Below, one piece after another: positions 1 to 6,369 of a stretch of DNA of 10,047 nt (positions are counted from its first letter, which is position 1; each line of letters starts with the position of its first letter). The translations under genes were made by a program, and so were the position numbers. Source of the stretch: Desulfovibrio sp. (GTDB lineage Bacteria; Desulfobacterota; Desulfovibrionia; Desulfovibrionales; Desulfovibrionaceae); assembly GCA_022837365.1 (NCBI GenBank), contig JALHHV010000022.1:1-10047 (forward strand), read 5' to 3'. The notes under the pieces were generated by a model. It worked only from the letters and a program-made list of their open reading frames with translations. It searched no databases and was not told the DNA's origin.

Positions 1-243
1 CAGTACGCCGCGTGGGTGGCCCTGGAAGCCGCGTTGACCCGCGCCACCCCCGACCCGGAGGAAACCGCCCGCAGCGCCCGCGCCCTGCGCGAGGTGACCG
101 CCAGGCAGCAGGACCTGGCCATCGAGATGCGCCAGCGCATCATCAGGGAGACCGGCATCCTCACTCCCCTTCCCGGTCCGCCGCACCCACCGCCGGGCCT
201 GCCGGGCAACGTCCATGCGGATTTGCCGTCCGGCACCTCGTGA
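1..243 (+). CDS. C-terminal fragment of an unidentified protein
   Basis: The reading frame is open from the first base (CAG TAC GCC) to a TGA at 241-243, so the gene begins upstream of the window and only its last 80 codons are visible. I do not recognise the family. The first 55 or so residues use almost only C- or G-ending codons and look like charged, Ala/Arg/Glu-rich amphipathic helix (TPDPEETARSARALREV, then RQQDLAIEMRQRII). The last 25 residues are Pro/Gly-rich and look like a disordered tail, with noticeably weaker codon bias (ACT, CTT, GGT, CAT, GAT). No transmembrane segment or catalytic motif is visible. That the frame is coding is supported by third-position GC; the function is unknown. 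Confidence 0.6.
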   Translation, partial: QYAAWVALEAALTRATPDPEETARSARALREVTARQQDLAIEMRQRIIRETGILTPLPGPPHPPPGLPGNVHADLPSGTS

Positions 244-358
244 CCCCACCGTGCGGGGCCATGACGCCGGATACGGCCAAGGCGCGGCGTCCCGACGGTC
301 GGGGCGCCGCGCCCCAGGTTCCGCCCGCCTGCCCGCCCGGCACCGCGCCCGCCCCGTT

Positions 359-394
359 CCGTGCCGTTCCGCACGGTGATCACGTTTTTGTGAT
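359..394. promoter_or_regulatory. Two adjacent inverted repeats upstream of a promoter
   Basis: CCGTGC (359-364) and GCACGG (371-376) form a 6-bp inverted repeat with a 6-nt spacer. Two bases later ATCAC (379-383) and GTGAT (390-394) form a second repeat, also with a 6-nt spacer; the first arm lies inside the 8-bp palindrome GTGATCAC (376-383). The two centres are 19 bp apart, about two helical turns. The second centre lies about 59 bp before the start site expected from the promoter at 411-439. That arrangement suits an activator or repressor site, but the half-sites are in the opposite order to the CRP/FNR-type TGTGA-N6-TCACA consensus, so no regulator is named. The first repeat could alternatively be a weak terminator for the upstream gene. 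Confidence 0.35.
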
Positions 395-410
395 TCCGGA
401 ACTTTTCCGC

Positions 411-439
411 TTGCCTTCTCACGCGGCCCCGCCTATTCT
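411..439 (+). promoter_or_regulatory. Sigma70-like promoter
   Basis: TTGCCT (411-416) and TATTCT (434-439) are separated by exactly 17 bp in a locally AT-richer patch of an otherwise very GC-rich region. Each hexamer matches the consensus at four or five of six positions. Transcription would begin near 446 and run toward the terminators at 822-848 and 903-936, and possibly into the leader ORF and permease. It is the best promoter-like match I found in the 855-base gap. Confidence 0.45.
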
Positions 440-821
440 CGCCTCCATCCCGCCGGGTGGCGCTTTCCCTGCCTATAGCGCCACTCTCGGGCACCGCCGC
501 AACCGCCCCGCGCACCGCGCCCCGGAAGGCGCGAACAAATGCCCACGGAGCGGACGGCGGCACGGAAGGCATGGCAACGCCATGCTCCTGGCCCCCACGA
601 CGTACGCAGGTACCGCATGACCGCCAGCACCGAACACCGCCCCGCAACGCGGCCCACCATGGCCGCCGCGCTCCACGCCCCCCTTCGTCCGGCGCAGGAC
701 CCCGCCGACGCGGGCAGGGGACCGGTTTCGGCTTCCGTGGCCCTTTCCGCCCCGTGTGCCAAACGCACCGTGGCCGTTCCGTCCCGCCAGCCCCTGGCCG
801 CCACTCCTGAAGTATTCCCGG

Positions 822-848
822 CGCCCCATTCCAACGGGGCGTTTTTTT
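822..848 (+). terminator. Intrinsic terminator, first of two in series
   Basis: CGCCCC (822-827) pairs with GGGGCG (836-841) across an 8-nt loop and is followed at once by seven T residues (842-848). The form is that of a textbook rho-independent terminator on the + strand. No protein gene ends just before it, so it ends either an RNA transcribed from about 446 or acts as an attenuator for the permease transcript. Confidence 0.75.
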
Positions 849-902
849 ACTTCTATTACTTTTGCCGGACAGCGTAGGCGGGCGTCTCGCATGGCATGCA
901 TG

Positions 903-936
903 GCCGGGCGCACCGCTGGTGCACCCGGCTTTTTTT
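903..936 (+). terminator. Intrinsic terminator, second of two in series
   Basis: GCCGGG (903-908) and GCACC (910-914) pair with GGTGC (918-922) and CCCGGC (924-929). There is one internal C/A mismatch and a GCT loop, and seven T residues follow (930-936). This is stronger than the hairpin 55 bases upstream. It lies about 44 bases before the leader ORF and 163 bases before the permease start, so it insulates the permease from upstream transcription unless it is conditionally read through. Confidence 0.8.
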
Positions 937-979
937 CATGCCGCGCGGCGGCCATGACCGACAGACGGAGGAAAGGGAC

Positions 980-1069
980 ATGATCACGAGGATACGGCCA
1001 CCCCGGCCCGCAACGGCATGCCGCACCCGGTGCATCCCGGCCGCGGCTCTCCGCCGCCGGGACCGGTGA
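980..1069 (+). CDS. Possible 29-residue leader peptide ahead of the permease
   Basis: GGAGG (967-971) sits 8 nt before an ATG at 980, which opens a 29-codon frame ending in TGA at 1067-1069, 29 bases before the permease start. The peptide begins MITRIRPPRP and is very Arg-rich (about nine of 29 residues) with two Cys. It has no signal peptide or recognisable motif. The Shine-Dalgarno quality is better than for several real genes in this window, which is the main reason to list it. Its stop codon lies inside a small inverted repeat (GTGA 1066-1069, TCAC 1077-1080) directly before the permease ribosome-binding site, so translating the leader could affect permease initiation. It may instead be a chance frame; its amino-acid composition is typical of unconstrained GC-rich DNA. 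Confidence 0.35.
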   Translation: MITRIRPPRPATACRTRCIPAAALRRRDR

Positions 1070-1098
1070 GAACATTTCACGAGGAGGTCCAGCACCCC

Positions 1099-2655
1099 AT
1101 GTATGCCCTGTCCGTTCTGCTCGCCTTCATGCCCGTCATCGCCATCTTCGTGCTGCTGCTCGTGTACCGGGTGGCGGCCGACACCGCCGGGTACATCGGC
1201 TGGGCGGTGGCCGCCGCCATCGCCTGGCTGTTCTTCGACACCGCGCCCTCGGTCATCCTGCTGTCCAGCGTGGCGGGGCTGGTGGCCTCGCTGCCCATCG
1301 CCCTGGTCATGTCCGCCAGCATCCTGCAGATCACCGTCATGCAGGAAACCGGGGCCGTGGCCCGCGTGGTGGCCCTGATGAAAAGCGTGGCCCCCGGCCA
1401 GCAGGCGGTGCAGATCATGCTGATCAACGTGGGCTTCGGCATCCTGCTCACCTCGCTGGGCGCGGTGACGGTGTCCATCCTGCCGCCCATCATGCTGGCG
1501 CTGGGCTATTCCACCTTTGCGGCCATCATCCTGCCCGCGCTGGGCTACGACGCGCTGTGCACCTACGCCCTGCTGGGCATCCCCGCCGTGGTCTACGCCA
1601 ACTTCGTGGGCCTGCCGGTAACCGAAGTGGGCGGCTACTTCGCCCGGTTCATGCCCGCCATTTCCACCTGCATCGCGCTGGGCATGCTGCACCTTACCGG
1701 CGGCATGAAAATGGTGCGCCAGGGCATCATGCCCGCGCTCATCGCGGGCATCACCGCCGGGGTGGTGGCCATCTTCATGGCCAGGCTGGGCCTTGTGACC
1801 ATCACCGGCATCGCCGCCGGGCTCGCGGTCATCGTGGCGCTGATGCTGTACATCCGCCTGACCGGCCGCCCCCTGCGCGACCGCACCCTGCTGAACGAGA
1901 ACGACCTGGCGGCGGAACGCCAGCACTCGCTGGCCGCCGCCTGCTCGCCGTGGATCATCCTGACCGTGGTCTCGCTGGTGCTCAACGCGCCGTTCCTGCC
2001 GTTCTTCGACCTGACCTTCAAGCAGTGGTCCATGCCGCTGGAGATCATCCCCAAGTCTCCGGAACGGCTGCGCATCTTCTGGCAGGCCTACTTCTGGGTG
2101 CTGGTGTGCACGGCGGCCGCCCTGCCCTTCCTGAAGGCCACCCGCCAACAGGTGGCCACCTCGCTGGTCAAGGCGGGCAAGCGCGCCGGGCGTCCGTTCA
2201 TGTCGGCCTCGGTCTTCTTCGCCATCGCCTACGTCATGAACCATTCCGGCAAGGGCGCGGACTGGAGCCTGGCCCAGCCGCTGCACAACATGGTCTACGT
2301 CATGGCCGACGCATCCGCCGGGCTGTTCGGCAAGATGTACCCCTTCGTGGCCCCGTACCTGGGCCTGCTGGGCGGGTTCATCAGCGGCTCGGAGTCGTCG
2401 TCCATCGCCATGCTGACCAAGCTGCACCTGTCCACGGCCGAGAAGATCGGCGCGTCGGGCCTGGTCATCGCGGCGGCCAGCGGCATCGGCGGCGGGCTGG
2501 CCAGCGTCATCTCGCCCGCCAAGCTGCAGAACGCGGCGGCCAGCATCGACCGCATCCGCGAGGCGTCGCAGGCCATCCGGCCCGCGTTCGTCATCTCGGT
2601 GCTCATCACCACCGTGTGCGCCATCATGACCCTGTTCTGGGCATTTCCGAAGTAG
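1099..2655 (+). CDS. L-lactate permease family transporter
   Basis: This 518-residue, strongly hydrophobic protein has roughly a dozen transmembrane segments spread from residue 2 to 515, with polar loops near 255-280 and 305-325. It belongs to the LctP/LldP family (Pfam Lactate_perm), which imports lactate or glycolate with protons across the inner membrane. The family signatures are MNHSGK (380-385), matching the MNxSG motif of LldP, and GGFISGSESSSIAM (425-438) followed by ISPAKLQNA (471-479). The start is fixed by GAGGAGG (1081-1087) before ATG 1099; an in-frame ATG at 1018 has no ribosome-binding site. Lactate is the classic electron donor of Desulfovibrio, and these genomes carry several paralogues, so the true substrate could be another 2-hydroxy acid. 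A terminator follows within 30 bases, so it is probably monocistronic. Confidence 0.9.
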   Translation: MYALSVLLAFMPVIAIFVLLLVYRVAADTAGYIGWAVAAAIAWLFFDTAPSVILLSSVAGLVASLPIALVMSASILQITVMQETGAVARVVALMKSVAPGQQAVQIMLINVGFGILLTSLGAVTVSILPPIMLALGYSTFAAIILPALGYDALCTYALLGIPAVVYANFVGLPVTEVGGYFARFMPAISTCIALGMLHLTGGMKMVRQGIMPALIAGITAGVVAIFMARLGLVTITGIAAGLAVIVALMLYIRLTGRPLRDRTLLNENDLAAERQHSLAAACSPWIILTVVSLVLNAPFLPFFDLTFKQWSMPLEIIPKSPERLRIFWQAYFWVLVCTAAALPFLKATRQQVATSLVKAGKRAGRPFMSASVFFAIAYVMNHSGKGADWSLAQPLHNMVYVMADASAGLFGKMYPFVAPYLGLLGGFISGSESSSIAMLTKLHLSTAEKIGASGLVIAAASGIGGGLASVISPAKLQNAAASIDRIREASQAIRPAFVISVLITTVCAIMTLFWAFPK

Positions 2656-2681
2656 CCACGCCTCCCGACCCCGAAACCGAA

Positions 2682-2711
2682 GGCCGGAAACGCCCCCGTT
2701 TCCGGCCTTTT
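2682..2711 (+). terminator. Intrinsic terminator of the permease gene
   Basis: GGCCGGAAACG (2682-2692) pairs perfectly with CGTTTCCGGCC (2697-2707) over a four-base CCCC loop and is followed by TTTT (2708-2711). It begins 26 bases after the permease stop codon. Confidence 0.85.
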
Positions 2712-2798
2712 CCGTTTCCGTGGCTGGCGTCCCGCCGCCTGCGCTGGTAGCATGGGCGCACCGCCGCACTCCGTTTCCAACACCGCAGGGGATGCCCG

Positions 2799-4619
2799 AT
2801 GAAGTTCCTGCCCTCGCAGATCGCCTTCTTCATGCAGAGCCGCTCGGCCCAACGCAACATGCGGTTCCTGTTCCGGTTCGTGCTGCTGCTGGTGGTGGTC
2901 ATCACCCTGTACAGCGTGCTGTTCCACGTCATCATGAACCACGAGGGACGCGAGTACTCGTGGGCCACGGGCTTCTACTGGACGCTCACGGTCATGTCCA
3001 CGCTGGGTTTCGGCGACATCACCTTTCTCAGCGACACGGGCAAGCTGTTCACCCTCGTGGTGTTGCTGTCGGGCATCATCTTCCTGCTGGTGATGCTGCC
3101 GTTCACGTTCATCCAGTTCTTCTACGCGCCGTGGCTGGAGGCGCAGACCCGCCTGCGCGCCCCGCGCGAACTGCCCGCCGAGACCGGCGGCCACGTGATC
3201 ATCGTGGGCGGCGACGCCACCGCCCAGGCCCTGGGCCATGACCTTGCCCAGTATTCGCACCCCTACGTGCTGCTGTGCACCGAGGCCCAGACCGCCCTGG
3301 ACCTGCAGGACCAGGGCCATACCGTGGCCGTGGGCGACTACGACGACCCGGAAACCTACCGGCGGCTGCGCGTGGGGCAGGCGGCCATGGTGGTGGCCCT
3401 GGACGGCGACGTGCGCAACACCAACGTGGCCTTCACCGCGCGCGAGGCCAGCCCCGACATCCCCGTGGTCTGCGGGGCCGACCAGGACGAGGCCGTGGAC
3501 ATCCTGTCCCTGGCGGGCAGCACCCACGTGTTCAAGTTTTCCAGCATGCTGGGACAGGGCCTTGCCCGGCGCACCCTGGCCGGGCACATGCGCACCGGCG
3601 TGGTGGGCCGCTTCGACGACCTGACCGTGGCCGAGGCCCCGGTGATGCGCACCGGACTGGTGGGCCACTCCCTGCGCGACAGCGACCTGCGCAAGGTCAC
3701 CGGGGTCAACGTGGTGGGGGTGTGGGAACGCGGCCGCTTCCAGTTGCCGCGCCCCGACGCGCCGCTGGAGGCCAGCACCGTGCTGGTGCTGGCGGGCACG
3801 CGGGAACAGATGGACGCCTTCGACAGGTACATCGGGGGACGGCAGGACGACGGAGCCGCCTCCGGCGCGGCGGCCGGGCAGGCCGGACAGGCCGGACAGG
3901 GCGGACAAAGAGAACAGGGCGAACAGGGCGAAACGGGCAGGCCGGACGCCACCGCGAAGTCCACCGCGCCGGTGCTCATCCTGGGCGGCGGGCGCGTGGG
4001 GCTGGCGGCGGCGCGGCAGTTCGCCCGCTCCGGCATCGAGTATCGCGTCGTGGAAAAGAATCCCCGTCTGGTGCACGACCAGGAGCACACCGTCACCGGC
4101 AGCGCCGCCGACCTCGACGTGCTGGAGCGCGCGGGCATCCGCGAGGCCCCGGCCGTGCTGGTCACCACCCACGACGACGACCTGAACATCTACCTGACCA
4201 TCTACTGCCGCAGGCTGCGGCCGGACATCCAGATCATCAGCCGCGCCACGCTGGACCGCAACATCGGCATCCTGCACAAGGCCGGGGCGGACCTGGTCAT
4301 GTCGTACGCCTCGCTGGTGTCCAACACGGTGATCAACCTGCTGAGCCCCGGCAAGGTGCTGATGCTCAGCGAAGGGCTGAACATCTTCCGCGCCCCGGTG
4401 GGCGTGGGCCTTGCCGGGCGCACCCTGCAGGACAGCGGTATCCGCGACGGGACGGGATGCAGCGTGGTGGCCCTGCGCGGGCCGGACGGCCTTTCCGTCA
4501 ACCCGGAGCCCACCCTGTTGCTGCGCGCCTGCGACGAACTGATCCTGATCGGCGACTCTGAGGCCGAGCGGCGTTTTCTGGAGCGCTATCCCGACGATGG
4601 AGAATGCGAGGAGGCATAG
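2799..4619 (+). CDS. K+ channel subunit with tandem RCK (TrkA) domains
   Basis: The 606-residue protein has two transmembrane helices (about 23-46 and 83-108) flanking a pore helix and selectivity filter TLGFGD (68-73), a GFG variant of TVGYGD. A first RCK domain follows (132-345: Rossmann strand HVIIVGGDA, then a TrkA-C part from about 271). A low-complexity linker (352-388) leads to a second RCK domain with the classical GGGRVG (396-401) and an acidic residue after strand 2 (VVEKNP, 417-422), ending in another TrkA-C part (about 520-595). Domain order resembles GsuK-type prokaryotic channels, whose RCK domains gate the pore in response to nucleotides or ions. The first Rossmann loop lacks the usual GxGxxG. 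The start is ATG 2799 behind AGGGG. A TGG-TAGCAT extended -10-like element ends at 2753, a weak promoter candidate. The gene converges on the peroxidase gene. Confidence 0.9.
   Translation: MKFLPSQIAFFMQSRSAQRNMRFLFRFVLLLVVVITLYSVLFHVIMNHEGREYSWATGFYWTLTVMSTLGFGDITFLSDTGKLFTLVVLLSGIIFLLVMLPFTFIQFFYAPWLEAQTRLRAPRELPAETGGHVIIVGGDATAQALGHDLAQYSHPYVLLCTEAQTALDLQDQGHTVAVGDYDDPETYRRLRVGQAAMVVALDGDVRNTNVAFTAREASPDIPVVCGADQDEAVDILSLAGSTHVFKFSSMLGQGLARRTLAGHMRTGVVGRFDDLTVAEAPVMRTGLVGHSLRDSDLRKVTGVNVVGVWERGRFQLPRPDAPLEASTVLVLAGTREQMDAFDRYIGGRQDDGAASGAAAGQAGQAGQGGQREQGEQGETGRPDATAKSTAPVLILGGGRVGLAAARQFARSGIEYRVVEKNPRLVHDQEHTVTGSAADLDVLERAGIREAPAVLVTTHDDDLNIYLTIYCRRLRPDIQIISRATLDRNIGILHKAGADLVMSYASLVSNTVINLLSPGKVLMLSEGLNIFRAPVGVGLAGRTLQDSGIRDGTGCSVVALRGPDGLSVNPEPTLLLRACDELILIGDSEAERRFLERYPDDGECEEA
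3876..3938 (+). repeat. Seven 9-bp units in the channel linker
   Basis: Seven in-frame 9-bp units begin with GGGCAGGCC and GGACAGGCC and then diverge (GGACAGGGC, GGACAAAGA, GAACAGGGC twice, GAAACGGGC). They encode GQA, GQA, GQG, GQR, EQG, EQG, ETG, a flexible Gly/Gln/Glu linker between the two RCK domains. Being a multiple of three, copy-number changes would alter linker length without breaking the frame. The two most regular units recur in the peroxidase signal-peptide region at 6134-6169. Confidence 0.85.
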
Positions 4620-4648
4620 CCCCGCGAGCCGCGACAAGGAAGGCAGGC

Positions 4649-4696
4649 AGGAAAAAAAGAAAGAAGGAAAGAAAGAAAGAAGGAAGGAAGGAAGGG
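4649..4696. repeat. 48-nt uninterrupted homopurine tract, GAAA/GGAA microsatellite
   Basis: From 4649 to 4696 the + strand contains only A and G, largely as GAAA and GGAA tetramers plus a run of seven A. It begins 30 bases after the channel stop codon and runs into the convergent terminator stem. On the - strand it supplies the pyrimidine-rich, partly T-rich tail after the hairpin at 4694-4723. Such mirror-like purine tracts can slip during replication or form triplex DNA; whether this one does is unknown. Confidence 0.85.
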
Positions 4697-4723
4697 CGGA
4701 ACGGGACACTGCCCGTTCCGCCC
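4694..4723. terminator. Hairpin terminator shared by convergent genes
   Basis: GGGCGGAACGGG (4694-4705) pairs perfectly with CCCGTTCCGCCC (4712-4723) over a 6-nt loop. It lies between the convergent channel gene (ends 4619) and peroxidase gene (ends 4778). On the - strand the stem is followed by CTTCCTTCCTTCC and CTTT repeats, a broken U-rich tail, so it is a better terminator for the peroxidase gene. On the + strand no T run follows, so termination of the channel mRNA there is less certain. Confidence 0.6.
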
Positions 4724-4777
4724 TCATGCGTCATGCGGCCGTCATGCGGCGTCGCCGCCTCGCGTGGCTGCGCCGCG

Positions 4778-6229
4778 CTACTTCGCCACGGCCACGCCGG
4801 TCAGCGGCTTGCCCTTGTATTCGCCGGTCAACGTGCGCAGGAAGGACACGATGAGCGCGCGGTCGCCCTCGGGAATGGGCATGCCGGACAGGTAGGTGCC
4901 CATGATGCGCACGGCCTCGTCCAGGGTGGTCACGGTGCCGTCATGCAGGTAGGGCGCGGTCAGTTCCACGTTGCGCAGGGTGGGCACCTTGAAGCGGTGC
5001 TGGTCTTCAGGCTTCTTGGTGAAGCCCTTGAGCCCCACGTCGGAGTTCAGCGGATTGCCCCGGTCCTTGAAGTAGTCGGCCTTGAGGTCCATGTACTCGA
5101 ACGACTGGCCGCCCACGGCCCGGCCCACGTGGCAGCTGGAGCAGCGGTACGCCTTGAAGCGCTGGTAGCCGTCCAGTTCCGCCTGGGTCAGGGCCTTGTC
5201 GTCGCCCTTCAACCACTTGTCGAAGCGGCTGTTGGGGGTGATCAGCGTCTTTTCGTATTCGGCGATGGCGTCGGTGATGCCCGCGGCGGTCCAGCCGCCG
5301 GGGTACAGCGCGGCGTAGGCCGCCGTCAGGTCCGGATCGGCCGCCAGCTTGGCGATGATCTCGTTCCAGTCCTTGGAGCCCATCTCGATGGGGTTCAGCG
5401 GCGGGCCGCCCGCCTGTTCCTGCAGGTTGGCCGCGCGGCCGTCCCAGAACTGGCGGGTGTTGAACACGGCGTTGAAGGTGGTGGGTGCGTTGATGTCGCC
5501 GAACTGCTTGCGGATGCCCTCGGCGAAGCGGCGGTTGTCGGTGCCCGCCTTGTCCTCGGCGTGGCAGCCGGAACAGGCCAGCGTGTTGTCCGCCGACAGG
5601 CGCTTGTCGTTGAACAGCCGCTCGCCCAGGGCCACCTTGCGGGCGTCGGTGGGCAGCGATTCGGGCAGGGGCTGCAACGGCTCGTTGGCGCGGCTGGAGG
5701 CGGCGCCGGTGGCGTAATGGGCCGCGCGCGTGGACGCCGTCCATTCCATGATGGCCTTGCGGTCTTCCGCGTTCAGGCGGCTGCCCCAGTGCACCGCCGT
5801 GAACTTGGCCGGGGGCATGGTTTCGTTCAGCACCACCCATTCCATCTTGGCGATGGTGGCCTCGCCCACCGGCGCGTCCTTGGCGGCGTCAACCAGTTCC
5901 ACGTTCAGGTCCATGGCGCGCAGGCCGTCGCGGAAGTCCTTCTCGATCATCTGCTTGATGCCGGGCACCTTGGCGTAGAAGGGCAGGTCATAGTCGCGGC
6001 TGTGACAGGCCATGCACTTGTCGCGCACCACTTCCGACACCTGCTTGAACTTGGCCATCTGCGGCACGCCCTTCACCGGCTGCTTGACCTCCGGTCCCTT
6101 TTCGGCGGCTGCCGCGCGGGCCTCCGTCACACCGGTCAGGCCCGGTACGCCGGACAGGCCGGGCAGGCCAAGCCCGATGACCGCCGCCACGGCCCAGCCC
6201 GCCATCATCCATGCTGCTCCCTTTCGCAT
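4778..6229 (-). CDS. Exported three-haem cytochrome c peroxidase homologue
   Basis: The 483-residue precursor opens with a Sec signal peptide (MRKGAAWMMAG, hydrophobic to about residue 36, cleavage likely near ARA, 37-39). An N-terminal haem domain follows, with CMACH (72-76) and METMPP-like NETMPPAKF (136-144). The di-haem peroxidase core has CSGCH (219-223), FWDGR (261-265), CSSCH (363-367), FKVPTLRNVELTAPYLHDG (413-431) and Met443, the expected axial ligand of the electron-transfer haem. In this family periplasmic H2O2 is reduced to water using cytochrome electrons. Trp262, Gln272 and Glu282 match the catalytic-site spacing of Pseudomonas CcpA, but the distal His expected 16 residues after His223 is Ile239. 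The start is the second of two adjacent ATGs, 5 nt from AAGGAGG (6235-6241); the first (6230-6232) is only 2 nt away. A MauG-like or other oxidative role is possible. Confidence 0.88.
   Translation of the reverse strand: MRKGAAWMMAGWAVAAVIGLGLPGLSGVPGLTGVTEARAAAAEKGPEVKQPVKGVPQMAKFKQVSEVVRDKCMACHSRDYDLPFYAKVPGIKQMIEKDFRDGLRAMDLNVELVDAAKDAPVGEATIAKMEWVVLNETMPPAKFTAVHWGSRLNAEDRKAIMEWTASTRAAHYATGAASSRANEPLQPLPESLPTDARKVALGERLFNDKRLSADNTLACSGCHAEDKAGTDNRRFAEGIRKQFGDINAPTTFNAVFNTRQFWDGRAANLQEQAGGPPLNPIEMGSKDWNEIIAKLAADPDLTAAYAALYPGGWTAAGITDAIAEYEKTLITPNSRFDKWLKGDDKALTQAELDGYQRFKAYRCSSCHVGRAVGGQSFEYMDLKADYFKDRGNPLNSDVGLKGFTKKPEDQHRFKVPTLRNVELTAPYLHDGTVTTLDEAVRIMGTYLSGMPIPEGDRALIVSFLRTLTGEYKGKPLTGVAVAK
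6134..6169. repeat. Four 9-bp units in the peroxidase signal-peptide region
   Basis: Read on the + strand, the units are GGTCAGGCC, CGGTACGCC, GGACAGGCC and GGGCAGGCC. On the coding (-) strand they give GLP, GLS, GVP, GLT-type triplets at the C-terminal end of the signal sequence. Two of the four units are identical to units in the K+ channel linker at 3876-3893, on the same DNA strand but opposite to the local gene direction. Confidence 0.75.
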
Positions 6230-6369
6230 CATCGCCTCCTTGCGCGGGCGGCTCCGCACCCGCGGTCTGTGCGAAACCTCACGAGCGTCGCCATCTTCCA
6301 GGCCTGTGCCGCAGGTTCGCCGGGTTCGATAACACCCTGGATCGTTTGACGACCCCAATCGTTGTAGCG

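Larger units (their letters stand above)
244..1098. other. Long intergenic region with promoter, two terminators and leader ORF
   Basis: These 855 bases hold no convincing protein gene apart from the short leader ORF listed separately. Open frames exist on both strands, as expected at this GC content. Their translations are Pro/Arg/Gly/Ala-rich without recognisable domains, and those on the + strand run through the hairpin at 822-848. What is visible in order is: inverted repeats at 359-394, a sigma70-like promoter at 411-439, a small hairpin at 569-585 (GCATGGC, loop AAC, GCCATGC), intrinsic terminators at 822-848 and 903-936, and a Shine-Dalgarno plus short ORF from 967. A transcript from the promoter to the first terminator would be about 400 nt. 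It could be a non-coding RNA or the attenuated leader of the downstream permease. I do not recognise a known riboswitch, 6S RNA, tmRNA or SRP RNA in it. Confidence 0.5.

Noticed and set aside
390..415. Possible sigma54 promoter near the GG at 398
   Set aside because: The GG to GC spacing is 13 rather than 10 bases, and the TGGCAC and TTGC elements are not both present.
617..877. Possible small protein beginning at ATG 617 in the long gap
   Set aside because: No ribosome-binding site, a Pro/Ala-rich composition, falling codon bias, and the frame runs through the terminator at 822-848.
856..2769. Long open frame on the - strand opposite the permease gene
   Set aside because: Its translation is Gly/His/Gln/Arg-rich without domains, as expected opposite a GC-rich gene. 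The + strand permease is clear from membrane segments and family motifs.
2295..4727. 810-codon open frame on the - strand opposite the channel gene
   Set aside because: It has low-complexity composition and no motif, spans two unrelated + strand genes and reads through the terminator hairpins. It is a product of GC bias.
4604..6349. Long + strand frame opposite the peroxidase gene
   Set aside because: The - strand carries three CxxCH motifs, a signal peptide and a Shine-Dalgarno; the + strand frame has none of these.
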